Assembly: GCA_947253615.1 (NCBI GenBank)
Contig: CAMYAA010000111.1
Span: 1 to 5,046 of the forward strand
Direction of reading: 5' to 3'
DNA from: an uncultured Sutterellaceae bacterium
Lineage (GTDB): Bacteria; Pseudomonadota; Gammaproteobacteria; Burkholderiales; Burkholderiaceae_F
DNA length: 5,046 bases
Below, one piece after another: positions 1 through 4,998 of this stretch (position 1 is its first letter; every line of letters starts with the position of its first letter). The translations under genes and the position numbers were made by a program. A model generated the notes under the pieces. The model made no database searches. It had not been told where the DNA came from and saw only the letters and a program-made list of their open reading frames with translations.

Positions 1-47
1 CTACACACTGCATATCGTCGGCAGCGTCAGATGTGTATAAGAGACAG
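1..47 (+). other. Illumina Nextera i5 adapter (library artefact)
   Basis: Not genomic. Positions 1-6 match the end of the P5 oligo, 7-14 read ACTGCATA (an i5 index sequence), 15-28 are the Nextera read-1 primer part, and 29-47 are the 19-base Tn5 mosaic end finishing in GAGACAG. Any open frame starting here, such as one beginning Met-Cys-Ile-Arg-Asp-Ser at position 31, is an artefact. Genomic sequence begins at about position 48. Confidence 0.98.
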
Positions 48-49
48 CG

Positions 50-331
50 TTAATCTTGACAGCCTTAATCACGGCTTTGGATGTGGTGACTGTGGGGCGT
101 ATTCCTTTTTTGGGTTTGATCGTCCCGAATGTGGTAACCCGACTCATGGGAGACCGGTTGCGTGTTTCACTGCCGATCGTTGCGATCTCGGGGGCGAACC
201 TTTTAATGGCCTGTGATATTTTGGGTCGCGAACTGGACTATCCCTCCGAGATCCCGGTTTCGACCTTGTTTGGCCTGCTAGGAGCGGCGATCTTTTTGGG
301 GCTGTTATGGCGTCGAGGAGCTCGATCATGA
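50..331 (+). CDS. Iron-siderophore ABC importer permease, CeuB/VctD/FatD-like, 5' truncated
   Basis: C-terminal part (93 residues) of an inner-membrane FecCD-family permease that would form half of the channel carrying an iron-chelate across the cytoplasmic membrane. The frame is open back to the adapter junction, so the gene is cut by the contig end; full-length relatives have about 310-330 residues. The TTG at 56 is an internal Leu codon, not a start. Visible family marks are the stretch VGRIPFLGLIVPNVV followed by TRLMGD, then CDILGREL and the PSEIPV segment, and a last hydrophobic helix ending LLWRRGARS. The IPFLGLIVPN block is typical of the CeuB/VctD/FatD branch, which imports catechol-type or mixed siderophores; the actual substrate cannot be read here. 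Its TGA (329-331) overlaps the next gene's ATG, which implies translational coupling. Confidence 0.92.
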   Translation, partial: LILTALITALDVVTVGRIPFLGLIVPNVVTRLMGDRLRVSLPIVAISGANLLMACDILGRELDYPSEIPVSTLFGLLGAAIFLGLLWRRGARS

Positions 332-1296
332 GTTCGACCTCATTGATACGTTCATTAGCCTGGGCCGCGGGCTTAGCCTTGATTTCCTCCGTGCTCTTTT
401 TGACGTTAGGTGCTCAAGGGGATTGGGCCTTTGCACTCTCGCTACGCTTACCTCGATTGGCGCTCTTAGTGCTTGTTGGTATGAGTGTGGGATTAGCGAC
501 GTTACTTTTTCAGAGTCTCACGCGCAGTCCGATCTTAACCCCGAGTCTATTGGGTTTTGATGCTCTGTATTTGCTCATTCAGACTGGACTTGTTTTTGTA
601 TTAGGGAAAACGGCTTTTTCCCAAATTCCGGATGTGGCGCGATTTGTCCTGGTGTGTGTTGTGATGCTGGGCGCGAGCTTTGCGCTCTTTGGCGCGCTAC
701 GCCGTCTGGGTGGGCACGATCTCACGCGAATGATTTTGATTGGGGTGATTTTTGCCGTGTTCTTTCGGAGTCTGGACCAATTCTTAGAACGTTTGCTCGA
801 TCCCACGCTCTTTGCGGTCGTTCAGAATCGTCGTTTTGCAAATTTTAATGACGTTAACCTAACGTTGATGGGCCTCGGCAGTGTGGTTTTGTTGGGGGCC
901 TTGCTTTGGGTGAGCCGAGTGCATCGCACGTTGGACGTGTTGTTACTGGGGCCCGAACGTGCACAAAGCTTAGGCATTGACGTGGCTCGGGTCACTCGAA
1001 GTATTCTTGTGGTCATGGCCTTATTGGTGTCGGTCTCAACCGCTTTAGTGGGCCCGATCAGCTTTTTAGGCTTGCTCGTGTGTGCCTTAACGTATCGATT
1101 AATGCCGAGTTTTCGTCATGCTTGGCGTGTGCCGATGGTCGTTCTGATTGCTATCGTGACGTTAGTGTTGGGACAAACGCTCTTTGAGCGAGTGCTATCT
1201 ATGCATGCGAGTTTGAGTGTCGTTATTGAGTTTGTCGGGGGCCTTCTCTTTTGTCTTTTGCTCATTCGAGCGCGTGGCACGGTGAGTGTCGCTTAA
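328..1296 (+). CDS. Iron-siderophore ABC importer permease, CeuC/VctG/FatC-like
   Basis: Complete 322-residue second FecCD-type permease, expected to pair with the preceding one as the transmembrane heterodimer of a siderophore importer. I chose ATG 328 because GAGGAG lies 7 nt upstream (315-320) and the ATG overlaps the previous stop as ATGA; an in-frame ATG at 307 lies inside the upstream gene and lacks this support. About nine hydrophobic segments are visible, at roughly residues 8-28, 41-62, 74-93, 104-124, 132-148, 178-196, 227-250, 266-288 and 297-313. Family marks are SPILTPSLLGFDALY (67-81), the coupling-loop stretch GPERAQSLGID (208-218) facing the ATPase, and GPISFLGLLV (242-251). 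SPILTPSLLGFD is characteristic of the CeuC/VctG/FatC branch. Length is normal. The ATPase follows after 22 bases. Assignment to family is firm; substrate is not. Confidence 0.93.
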   Translation: MSSTSLIRSLAWAAGLALISSVLFLTLGAQGDWAFALSLRLPRLALLVLVGMSVGLATLLFQSLTRSPILTPSLLGFDALYLLIQTGLVFVLGKTAFSQIPDVARFVLVCVVMLGASFALFGALRRLGGHDLTRMILIGVIFAVFFRSLDQFLERLLDPTLFAVVQNRRFANFNDVNLTLMGLGSVVLLGALLWVSRVHRTLDVLLLGPERAQSLGIDVARVTRSILVVMALLVSVSTALVGPISFLGLLVCALTYRLMPSFRHAWRVPMVVLIAIVTLVLGQTLFERVLSMHASLSVVIEFVGGLLFCLLLIRARGTVSVA

Positions 1297-1318
1297 TCCC
1301 TGGATGGATGAGGAACGT

Positions 1319-2074
1319 ATGATTGAAGTCAATGCATTGAATGTGGCGCTCGGGCATAAGCCGATTTTGAAGAACATTAATTTGCGTTGGGAACGTCCTG
1401 GGCTCATTGCCTTGATTGGGCTCAATGGTGCGGGGAAGTCCACGCTCTTAGGTGCACTTTCTGGATTGAAAAAGCCCGAAAGCGGGACGGTGAAAATTGA
1501 TGGTGTCGATCTTAAAGCATTGTCTCCACGGGCCTTGAGTTTAAAGCTCGCTTTACTGCCGCAAACGCCACCGGTGCTCGGTCGTATGCGCGTCGTGGAT
1601 TTGTTGGAGTTTGGTCGTTTTCCTTATCATCAAGGACGACCAGACCAAGAGGATCGAAAAATTATTGAATCGACGCTGTTGCGTTTTTCGTTAGTGGATT
1701 TACGAGATCGTATGATGGACACGCTCTCGGGCGGGCAGCGTCAACGCGTTTATATTGCGATGGCCTTTGTGCAAACCACACCCCACTTGTTGCTTGATGA
1801 ACCCTTGAATAATCTTGATATGTATCACGCCTATGCTTTGATGACGTTGATTCATCAATATACCCAAGCGGCCAAGGTGATGACGGTAATGGTGGTTCAC
1901 GATATCAATGTTGCCGCGCGTTGGGCCGATCATGTGGTGGGATTGAAAGCAGGGGAATGCCGCTTTGAAGGGCATCCCAAGGAGGTGATTACCAAGTCGA
2001 ATTTAGCCACACTTTTCGACCTTGACGTCGACGTGATAGAACACAAGGGTCATCCGCTCGTGGTCCCGTTTTAA
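1319..2074 (+). CDS. Iron-siderophore ABC importer ATPase, CeuD/VctC-like
   Basis: Complete 251-residue cytoplasmic ATP-binding subunit that powers the two upstream permeases. All nucleotide-binding motifs are intact: Walker A GLNGAGKST (34-42), Q-loop Gln82 in LLPQ, signature LSGGQ (136-140), Walker B LLLDEP (157-162, with Asp160 and Glu161), D-loop NNLD (164-167), and switch His194 in VVHD. I chose ATG 1319 because GAGG (1310-1313) lies 5 nt upstream and the product then starts MIEVNALNVAL, as family members do; the in-frame GTG 1286 and ATG 1304 would add an unusual extension. Family length is about 250-255, so it is complete. It closes the transport operon: no periplasmic binding protein or outer-membrane receptor is visible, and these may lie left of the truncated permease. 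Confidence 0.94.
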   Translation: MIEVNALNVALGHKPILKNINLRWERPGLIALIGLNGAGKSTLLGALSGLKKPESGTVKIDGVDLKALSPRALSLKLALLPQTPPVLGRMRVVDLLEFGRFPYHQGRPDQEDRKIIESTLLRFSLVDLRDRMMDTLSGGQRQRVYIAMAFVQTTPHLLLDEPLNNLDMYHAYALMTLIHQYTQAAKVMTVMVVHDINVAARWADHVVGLKAGECRFEGHPKEVITKSNLATLFDLDVDVIEHKGHPLVVPF

Positions 2075-2103
2075 AGGGAATTTTAAAAATAGGGGTCGGG
2101 GGA

Positions 2104-2136
2104 GCGCTGACTTTAACAAAATGTTAGAGGCAGAGC
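2104..2136 (+). terminator. Possible terminator hairpin after the siderophore operon
   Basis: An imperfect inverted repeat lies 30 bases after the ATPase stop. The core TTTAACA (2112-2118) pairs with TGTTAGA (2122-2128) over an AAA loop, with one G-T wobble, and the stem continues as C-G, GTC/GAC-type pairs and GC with mismatches at 2110/2130 and 2106/2134. It is followed by GTTCTT, a poor U-tract, so it could be a weak Rho-independent terminator or an mRNA 3' end stabiliser. An operator role for the TAACA-AAA-TGTTA core is an alternative. Confidence 0.42.
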
Positions 2137-2147
2137 GTTCTTAAGCC

Positions 2148-2173
2148 TTGAACAAGACTCTCCCTTTTATACT
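2148..2173 (+). promoter_or_regulatory. Candidate promoter of the msr operon
   Basis: TATACT (2168-2173) matches five of six bases of a sigma70 -10 box and lies 29 bases before the msrA start. The only -35-like hexamer nearby is TTGAAC (2148-2153), but the spacer is just 14 nt, so sigma70 alone would use it poorly. This could mean activator dependence, another sigma factor, or that the -10 match is chance. Confidence 0.33.
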
Positions 2174-2202
2174 GACGGTATCGAGTTTTTCATAAGGACC
2201 TT

Positions 2203-2865
2203 GTGATATGTCATACCATTGGACGCCGTCAGGCATTATTTTGCGCTTTAGTGGGCGCGTTAACGCTCGGTAGCTCGAGCGCCTTTTCTCAAACTGATGC
2301 GTCACGCTCACTCTCAGAGGAACCTCCTTTAATGCGCGCTAATCTACCTCATCAAGAATCCGCTGTTCATCGTCAAGTCATTTATGTGGCAGGTGGCTGC
2401 TTTTGGGGGGTCGAAGCCTTTTTCGAACGTGTCCCCGGCGTGATTGATGCGGTCTCCGGTTATGCCAATGGCAAATGGGATCATCCGATCTACGAGGATC
2501 TGCTCTATCGCAATTCCGGTCATGCGGAAACCGTCCAAGTCACTTTTGATCCGACCAAGATCAGTCTCGCGGACGTGCTTCGCTATTACTTCAAGATCAT
2601 CGATCCGACCAGTGTCAATCGTCAGGGTAACGACCGCGGGGTCCAGTACCGCACGGGGATTTATTACACCACGCCTGAAGAAGAAAAAGTCGCTAAGGCC
2701 GTGATTGCTGAAGAGCAAAAGAAGTGGGATCGCCCCATTCAGGTCGAAGTCGTGCCGTTAAAGCGTTTTGACCGTGCTGAAGAATACCATCAGGATTATC
2801 TGAAAAAGCATCCTTTTGGATATTGCCATATCGATTTGGACGAAGCGACCAAAGGCTTGAAATAA
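2203..2865 (+). CDS. msrA: Exported peptide-methionine (S)-S-oxide reductase MsrA
   Basis: Reduces the S-epimer of methionine sulfoxide in oxidised proteins. The 220-residue product has an N-terminal export signal (Arg8-Arg9, hydrophobic 11-23, likely cleavage after the AFS at 27-29) and a spacer before the catalytic domain at about 58-210, so it should act in the periplasm. Diagnostic residues are GCFWG (65-69, nucleophile Cys66), GHAE (106-109), NRQGNDRGVQYRTGIYY (139-155), EEYHQDYL (193-200) and the C-terminal GYCHID, whose Cys208 is the likely resolving cysteine. The start is GTG 2203, preceded by AAGGA (2194-2198); no other in-frame start precedes the signal peptide, and the nearby ATG at 2208 is out of frame. 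The RR pair could suggest Tat export, but the motif is weak and Sec is equally possible. The thioredoxin-MsrB gene follows 12 bases later. Confidence 0.95.
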   Translation: MICHTIGRRQALFCALVGALTLGSSSAFSQTDASRSLSEEPPLMRANLPHQESAVHRQVIYVAGGCFWGVEAFFERVPGVIDAVSGYANGKWDHPIYEDLLYRNSGHAETVQVTFDPTKISLADVLRYYFKIIDPTSVNRQGNDRGVQYRTGIYYTTPEEEKVAKAVIAEEQKKWDRPIQVEVVPLKRFDRAEEYHQDYLKKHPFGYCHIDLDEATKGLK

Positions 2866-2877
2866 GGGAAGGGACGA

Positions 2878-4011
2878 ATGATGCGTGTAAAACCGTTATG
2901 GATGGCCACGGCCGCGAGTTTAGTGATTTTAGGCAGTGCGTCTTCCGCATTATGGGCCGGAGAACTCCCTTCGGCCGAGGCAACGCCCGCTGAAATTAAG
3001 GCGCCGGCGCGCCAAGTGCTTAAACTCAATACGATCAGACTCAAAACACTCGACGGGAAGTCCGTGGATTGGAAAGCTTACGAAGGCAAACCCTTGGTGG
3101 TGAAATTCTGGGCCTCCTGGTGTCCAATTTGTTTAGAGGGCATGGACGAACTCAATCGTTTTGAAGGCACAGGGCATAAGGACTTTAATCTCGTGACGGT
3201 GGTCTCGCCAGGGCGCATTGGTGAAAAAGACGCCGAGGACTTCGTGGACTGGTTTAAACACTTGCCCTACAAAAACATCACGGTCTTGCTCGATACGACG
3301 GGTGACTTTGTGAAGACATTCCCCATCGAGGGCGTCCCGACCATGATGTTCTTTAACCCTCAACTTGCGCTTTTAGAAGCGACACCAGGGCATATTCCCG
3401 CTAAAGACTTGCCTGATTTAGTTGGCTCTTTGGCGACCCATTCTGCGGCGCAAATCGATATGCGCAAAGCCGCTTCGGGCGTGGATACGGAAACTCAAGA
3501 GGACAGGGCGCCAGCACGCGTTAAAGCGCCTGAGCATCAAGGAGGACGAGTCGTGATTGATCCAAAACGCTACCATAAGCCATCCGATAAAGAATTGCGT
3601 GAACGCTTAACGCCGTTACAGTACGACGTCACGCAGCATGCCTATACCGAACGCCCCTTTAGTAACGAGTACGTGAACAATCACGCCAAGGGGATCTATG
3701 TGGATGTGGCGACGGGTGAGCCGCTTTTTGTCTCGAGCGATAAGTACGAGTCCGGCTGTGGGTGGCCGAGCTTTGTTGAGCCGATCGATCCTAAGGTGGT
3801 GACCTATCACGTGGATCAAAGTTACGGGATGGTTCGCACCGAAGTGCGTTCCCGTGTGGGTAATAGTCATTTGGGCCACGTCTTTGATGACGGTCCGCGC
3901 GATCGAGGCGGTAAACGCTATTGCATAAATAGCGCCTCCATTCGTTTTGTCCCCTACGAAGCCATGGATAAAGAGGGCTATGGAGATTTGAAGTCGATCT
4001 TCAATCGCTAG
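2878..4011 (+). CDS. msrB: Exported thioredoxin-like/MsrB fusion, peptide-methionine (R)-S-oxide reductase
   Basis: A 377-residue two-domain periplasmic enzyme. Residues 1-27 form a signal peptide (Arg3, Lys5, hydrophobic 7-25, cleavage near LWA-GE). Residues about 50-185 are a TlpA/PilB-like thioredoxin domain with the active-site motif WCPIC (81-85) and the cis-proline loop GVP (152-154). A charged linker (about 188-228) leads to MsrB (about 229-377), which has ESGCGWPSF (291-299, Cys294, recycling), the GNSHLGHVF block (328-336) and RYCINSAS (347-354, Cys349, nucleophile). These four cysteines are the only ones in the protein, so the Zn-binding CxxC pairs of E. coli-type MsrB are absent, as in the Neisseria PilB form. 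The thioredoxin domain probably reduces the Cys294-Cys349 disulfide and MsrA, and would itself need a DsbD/CcdA-type membrane reductant not seen here. The start is ATG 2878 or the adjacent 2881, behind AAGGGAAGGGA. Confidence 0.95.
   Translation: MMRVKPLWMATAASLVILGSASSALWAGELPSAEATPAEIKAPARQVLKLNTIRLKTLDGKSVDWKAYEGKPLVVKFWASWCPICLEGMDELNRFEGTGHKDFNLVTVVSPGRIGEKDAEDFVDWFKHLPYKNITVLLDTTGDFVKTFPIEGVPTMMFFNPQLALLEATPGHIPAKDLPDLVGSLATHSAAQIDMRKAASGVDTETQEDRAPARVKAPEHQGGRVVIDPKRYHKPSDKELRERLTPLQYDVTQHAYTERPFSNEYVNNHAKGIYVDVATGEPLFVSSDKYESGCGWPSFVEPIDPKVVTYHVDQSYGMVRTEVRSRVGNSHLGHVFDDGPRDRGGKRYCINSASIRFVPYEAMDKEGYGDLKSIFNR
3539..3555 (+). promoter_or_regulatory. Internal Shine-Dalgarno and in-frame GTG at the thioredoxin/MsrB junction
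   Basis: AAGGAGG (3539-3545) is a seven-base match to the canonical ribosome binding site and stands 7 nt before GTG 3553, which is in frame with the fusion (codon 226). Initiation here would give a 152-residue MsrB starting [19 protein letters not shown] with no signal peptide, hence cytoplasmic. The position falls exactly in the linker before the MsrB fold. The same bases encode Gln-Gly-Gly-Arg, so chance cannot be ruled out. Confidence 0.5.
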
Positions 4012-4033
4012 GGGTTCATAGTGACCTAACCCT

Positions 4034-4059
4034 CTGGGGGTGCCGCAAGGCACCCCTGG
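4034..4059 (+). terminator. Terminator hairpin of the msr operon
   Basis: GGGGTGCC (4037-4044) pairs perfectly with GGCACCCC (4049-4056) over a GCAA tetraloop; two G-T wobbles and a C-G pair can extend the base on the + strand. It lies 25 bases after the fusion-gene stop. The following bases (TGGCGTCGTTT) are only partly U-rich, so it may be a weak Rho-independent terminator or an mRNA 3' end stabiliser. Neither flank on the minus strand is U-rich, which ties it to the msr operon. Confidence 0.65.
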
Positions 4060-4078
4060 CGTCGTTTGGGGACCCGTG

Positions 4079-4225
4079 AAACAACAAACCCCCGCTTTAA
4101 GGACCCTATGGAGCATAGGCTTAAAACGGGGGATGCTGTGTGATTCCGACTAAGGAGATATATATGAAAACAAAGACAGACGCCCTGGGCTTGATAGGAG
4201 GATCAAATCGGTGAGCGCTGTCCTC
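4079..4225 (-). ncRNA. Candidate small RNA B (about 147 nt) with anti-Shine-Dalgarno motifs
   Basis: Minus-strand unit inferred from a promoter-like module (4233-4262), predicted start near 4225, and a strong intrinsic terminator (4089-4132 plus U-rich tail). The 5' half folds into a closing stem: GACAGCGC (4222 to 4215) with GCG-U-CUGUC (4183 to 4175), 8 pairs and one bulged base. Inside it a small hairpin, UUGAU/AUCAA (4206-4202 with 4195-4191), presents CCUCCU (4201 to 4196) as its loop. The unpaired A/U-rich linker carries AUCUCCUU (4159 to 4152). Both C-rich motifs are complementary to ribosome binding sites, which suggests a trans-acting translational repressor. No protein-coding signal is seen on this strand and no known RNA family is recognised. 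The alternative reading, two 16-codon ORFs on the + strand behind the complementary AAGGAG and AGGAGG, is less well supported. Confidence 0.55.
4089..4132 (-). terminator. Intrinsic terminator of unit B
   Basis: Long hairpin read on the minus strand: CCCCCG (4132 to 4127) pairs with CGGGGG (4094 to 4089), one G-U pair (4126/4095), then UUUAAG (4125 to 4120) with CUUAAA (4101 to 4096), a 3-nt bulge (4104-4102), and CCUAUG/CAUAGG closing a CUC loop. It is followed on the minus strand by TTTGTTGTTT (4088 to 4079). On the + strand the pair 4095/4126 is a C x A mismatch and no T-tract follows, so it acts leftward, converging on the msr operon end. Confidence 0.75.
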
Positions 4226-4232
4226 AAAACAA

Positions 4233-4262
4233 AGTATAGACAATGGTGCGTCTCTAAGTGAC
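4233..4262 (-). promoter_or_regulatory. Promoter-like module B (copy 2 of a shared 30-bp motif)
   Basis: Minus strand: G-N-CACTTA-N-AGACGCA, eight non-conserved bases, then TATACT as a good -10 box (4238 to 4233). The spacing from CACTTA to TATACT is 16 nt. The same arrangement with the same spacing occurs at 4608-4637. The motif begins just after the U-tail of unit A and places the start of unit B near 4225. CACTTA is a poor sigma70 -35, so the conserved AGACGCA block may be an activator site or a non-sigma70 -35. Confidence 0.55.
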
Positions 4263-4278
4263 TCATAGAAAACGAGAC

Positions 4279-4601
4279 AAACAAAAATCCCCACGCCTTC
4301 AAACTGCCCTATTGAAAAAACATCAAGTTTGAAGTTGGGGACTTGGAAGAGGGTAGCGCTCGCTAGACTCTTGACGGACCGATCCGTCGTCTTCTCGGTT
4401 GACTAAAGTGAGGGTTCAAGCAGTCATGTATCGCCAGGTGTAATGTCAAAACACCCGTTTTTAAGGCTGCTTTTCTCCCTCTTAGGGGGAGTGTGTTAAG
4501 CATAGTGATTTTCCTTGTGAAAATAATGTAGAGAACGACAACAGGCTTATTATCTTTTTAACCAGTCTTTAGCTTATAGCAACCTGTCGTCGCTCTCTAT
4601 G
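4279..4601 (-). ncRNA. Candidate structured RNA A (about 320 nt)
   Basis: Minus-strand unit between promoter module 4608-4637 and terminator 4288-4341. Paired elements in 5' to 3' order: a 17-pair stem (4599-4583 with 4545-4529) including two G-U pairs and a 37-nt loop; a short hairpin CUCCC/GGGAG (4491-4487 with 4479-4475); AAGCAG/CUGCUU (4472-4467 with 4423-4418) enclosing CGGGUGU/ACACCUG (4457-4451 with 4441-4435); GACGGA/UCCGUC with a UCGG loop (4388-4373); UAGC/GCUA (4365-4354). AAGAGGG (4483 to 4477) can also pair with CCCUCUU (4353 to 4347) and close the central part into a multi-branched domain. It lacks the marks of RNase P RNA, tmRNA and SRP RNA that I looked for. A 46-codon ORF (4363-4503) lies inside but uses AGA, AGG-like, ATA and CTA codons unlike the real genes here, so I treat it as incidental. 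Confidence 0.55.
4288..4341 (-). terminator. Intrinsic terminator of unit A
   Basis: Read on the minus strand: TCCCCA (4341 to 4336) pairs with TGGGGA (4293 to 4288), and ACTTCAAACT-type arm 4334-4326 pairs over nine bases with 4305-4297, with a small asymmetric internal loop (4335 against 4296-4294) and a 20-nt apical loop containing six U. The minus strand continues TTTTT-G-TTT-G-T (4287 to 4277), a classic U-tract. On the + strand the hairpin is followed by CTTGGAAG, so the direction is clear. Confidence 0.8.
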
Positions 4602-4607
4602 TATTGA

Positions 4608-4637
4608 AGTATATGGGTGTTTGCGTCTATAAGTGGC
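4608..4637 (-). promoter_or_regulatory. Promoter-like module A (copy 1 of a shared 30-bp motif)
   Basis: Minus strand: GCCACTTA-T-AGACGCA, eight non-conserved bases, then TATACT (4613 to 4608). The predicted start, about 7 nt beyond the -10 box, falls at 4601, right at the base of the 17-pair stem that opens RNA A, as expected if the transcript begins with that stem. The match to module B covers all of TATACT, AGACGCA and CACTTA plus the outer G-N-C cytosine, and none of the eight spacer bases. Confidence 0.55.
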
Positions 4638-4860
4638 TTAGTTAAATTTTCTTGGATTAGGGAAATATCCAAGGAAAATCGTTAATTTTTTGTGTATATA
4701 GAAACTGTTAATAACCTGTGTAGAATCTGTGAATGGTCTTTTGGTGGGCTTGTCGCTCAAGGAAAAGGGGTGACGAGTGAGGTGAAGAGGGGAACGGACG
4801 GTGGTCAATTTCGTGGGTGTTCGCTATGGCGTTGTCGGTTGAAGACGGCCTGACTGAATA
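4638..4860. other. Non-coding AT-rich stretch, possible DnaA-box-like repeats
   Basis: No credible gene. The left half is AT-rich. It contains an inverted repeat (TTGGAT near 4652-4657 with ATCCAA near 4666-4671, extended by a C/T-rich to G/A-rich arm) and four degenerate nonamers in one orientation, TGTGTATAT (4691), TGTTAATAA (4706), TGTGTAGAA (4717) and TGTGAATGG (4728). These are 2-3 mismatches from the DnaA box TGTGGATAA. The right half (4740-4860) is G/A-rich on the + strand, holds only ORFs of under 30 codons, and shows nothing I can name. Confidence 0.3.
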
Positions 4861-4892
4861 ATTTTTTCACCAGAAAGTCGGGCCTTTTGCTT

Positions 4893-4921
4893 TTGGACTT
4901 TCACCTAGAACCCCTTATAAT
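4893..4921 (+). promoter_or_regulatory. Sigma70-like promoter pointing out of the window
   Basis: TATAAT (4916-4921) is a perfect -10 box, 17 nt after TTGGAC (4893-4898), which keeps the TTG of the -35 consensus. Transcription would start near 4928 and run right. A 7-bp inverted repeat, GAAAGTC (4873-4879) and GACTTTC (4896-4902), overlaps the -35 and could be an operator. Downstream come a small CGGAG/CTCCG hairpin (4935-4949) and an ATG at 4978 (MLFSVIA up to the adapter) without a clear ribosome binding site, so the target gene is not established. Confidence 0.5.
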
Positions 4922-4998
4922 TAAAGGCATCAACGGAGAAAACCTCCGAGCCACCTAATTTAATTGTACCCATAGTCATGCTGTTTTCTGTTATTGCT

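Noticed and set aside
31..216. ORF of 61 codons beginning MCIRDS
   Set aside because: It starts inside the Nextera mosaic end and runs out of frame with the permease, which has clear family motifs in another frame.
2344..2718. 124-codon minus-strand ORF opposite msrA
   Set aside because: It is a shadow of the msrA frame, with all conserved motifs on the + strand; the same holds for the 166-codon ORF opposite msrB.
4443..4499. + strand 18-codon hydrophobic ORF (MSKHPFLRLLFSLLGGVC), toxin-like in size
   Set aside because: Its ribosome binding site is poor and its sequence is explained by stems of the opposite-strand RNA; hydrophobicity alone is not enough for a type I toxin call.
4363..4503. 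Minus-strand 46-codon ORF (MLNTLPLRGRKAALK...) with AAGGA 8 nt upstream
   Set aside because: It lies across the stems of RNA A, uses arginine AGA repeatedly plus ATA and CTA, unlike the real genes here, and resembles no family I know. It could still be a small basic peptide.
4079..4601. CRISPR array or tRNA in the right-hand region
   Set aside because: No regularly spaced direct repeats are present, and the GTTCAAG at 4414 lacks the cloverleaf around it.
4770..4853. + strand 27-codon ORF from GTG 4770
   Set aside because: The upstream purine-rich run is part of a generally G/A-rich stretch, and the peptide has no recognisable features.
4905..4998. Minus-strand open frame to the edge, ending ...VFSVDAFNYKGF
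   Set aside because: Only about 31 codons, no ribosome binding site before its ATGs, no recognised family, and it overlaps a good + strand promoter.
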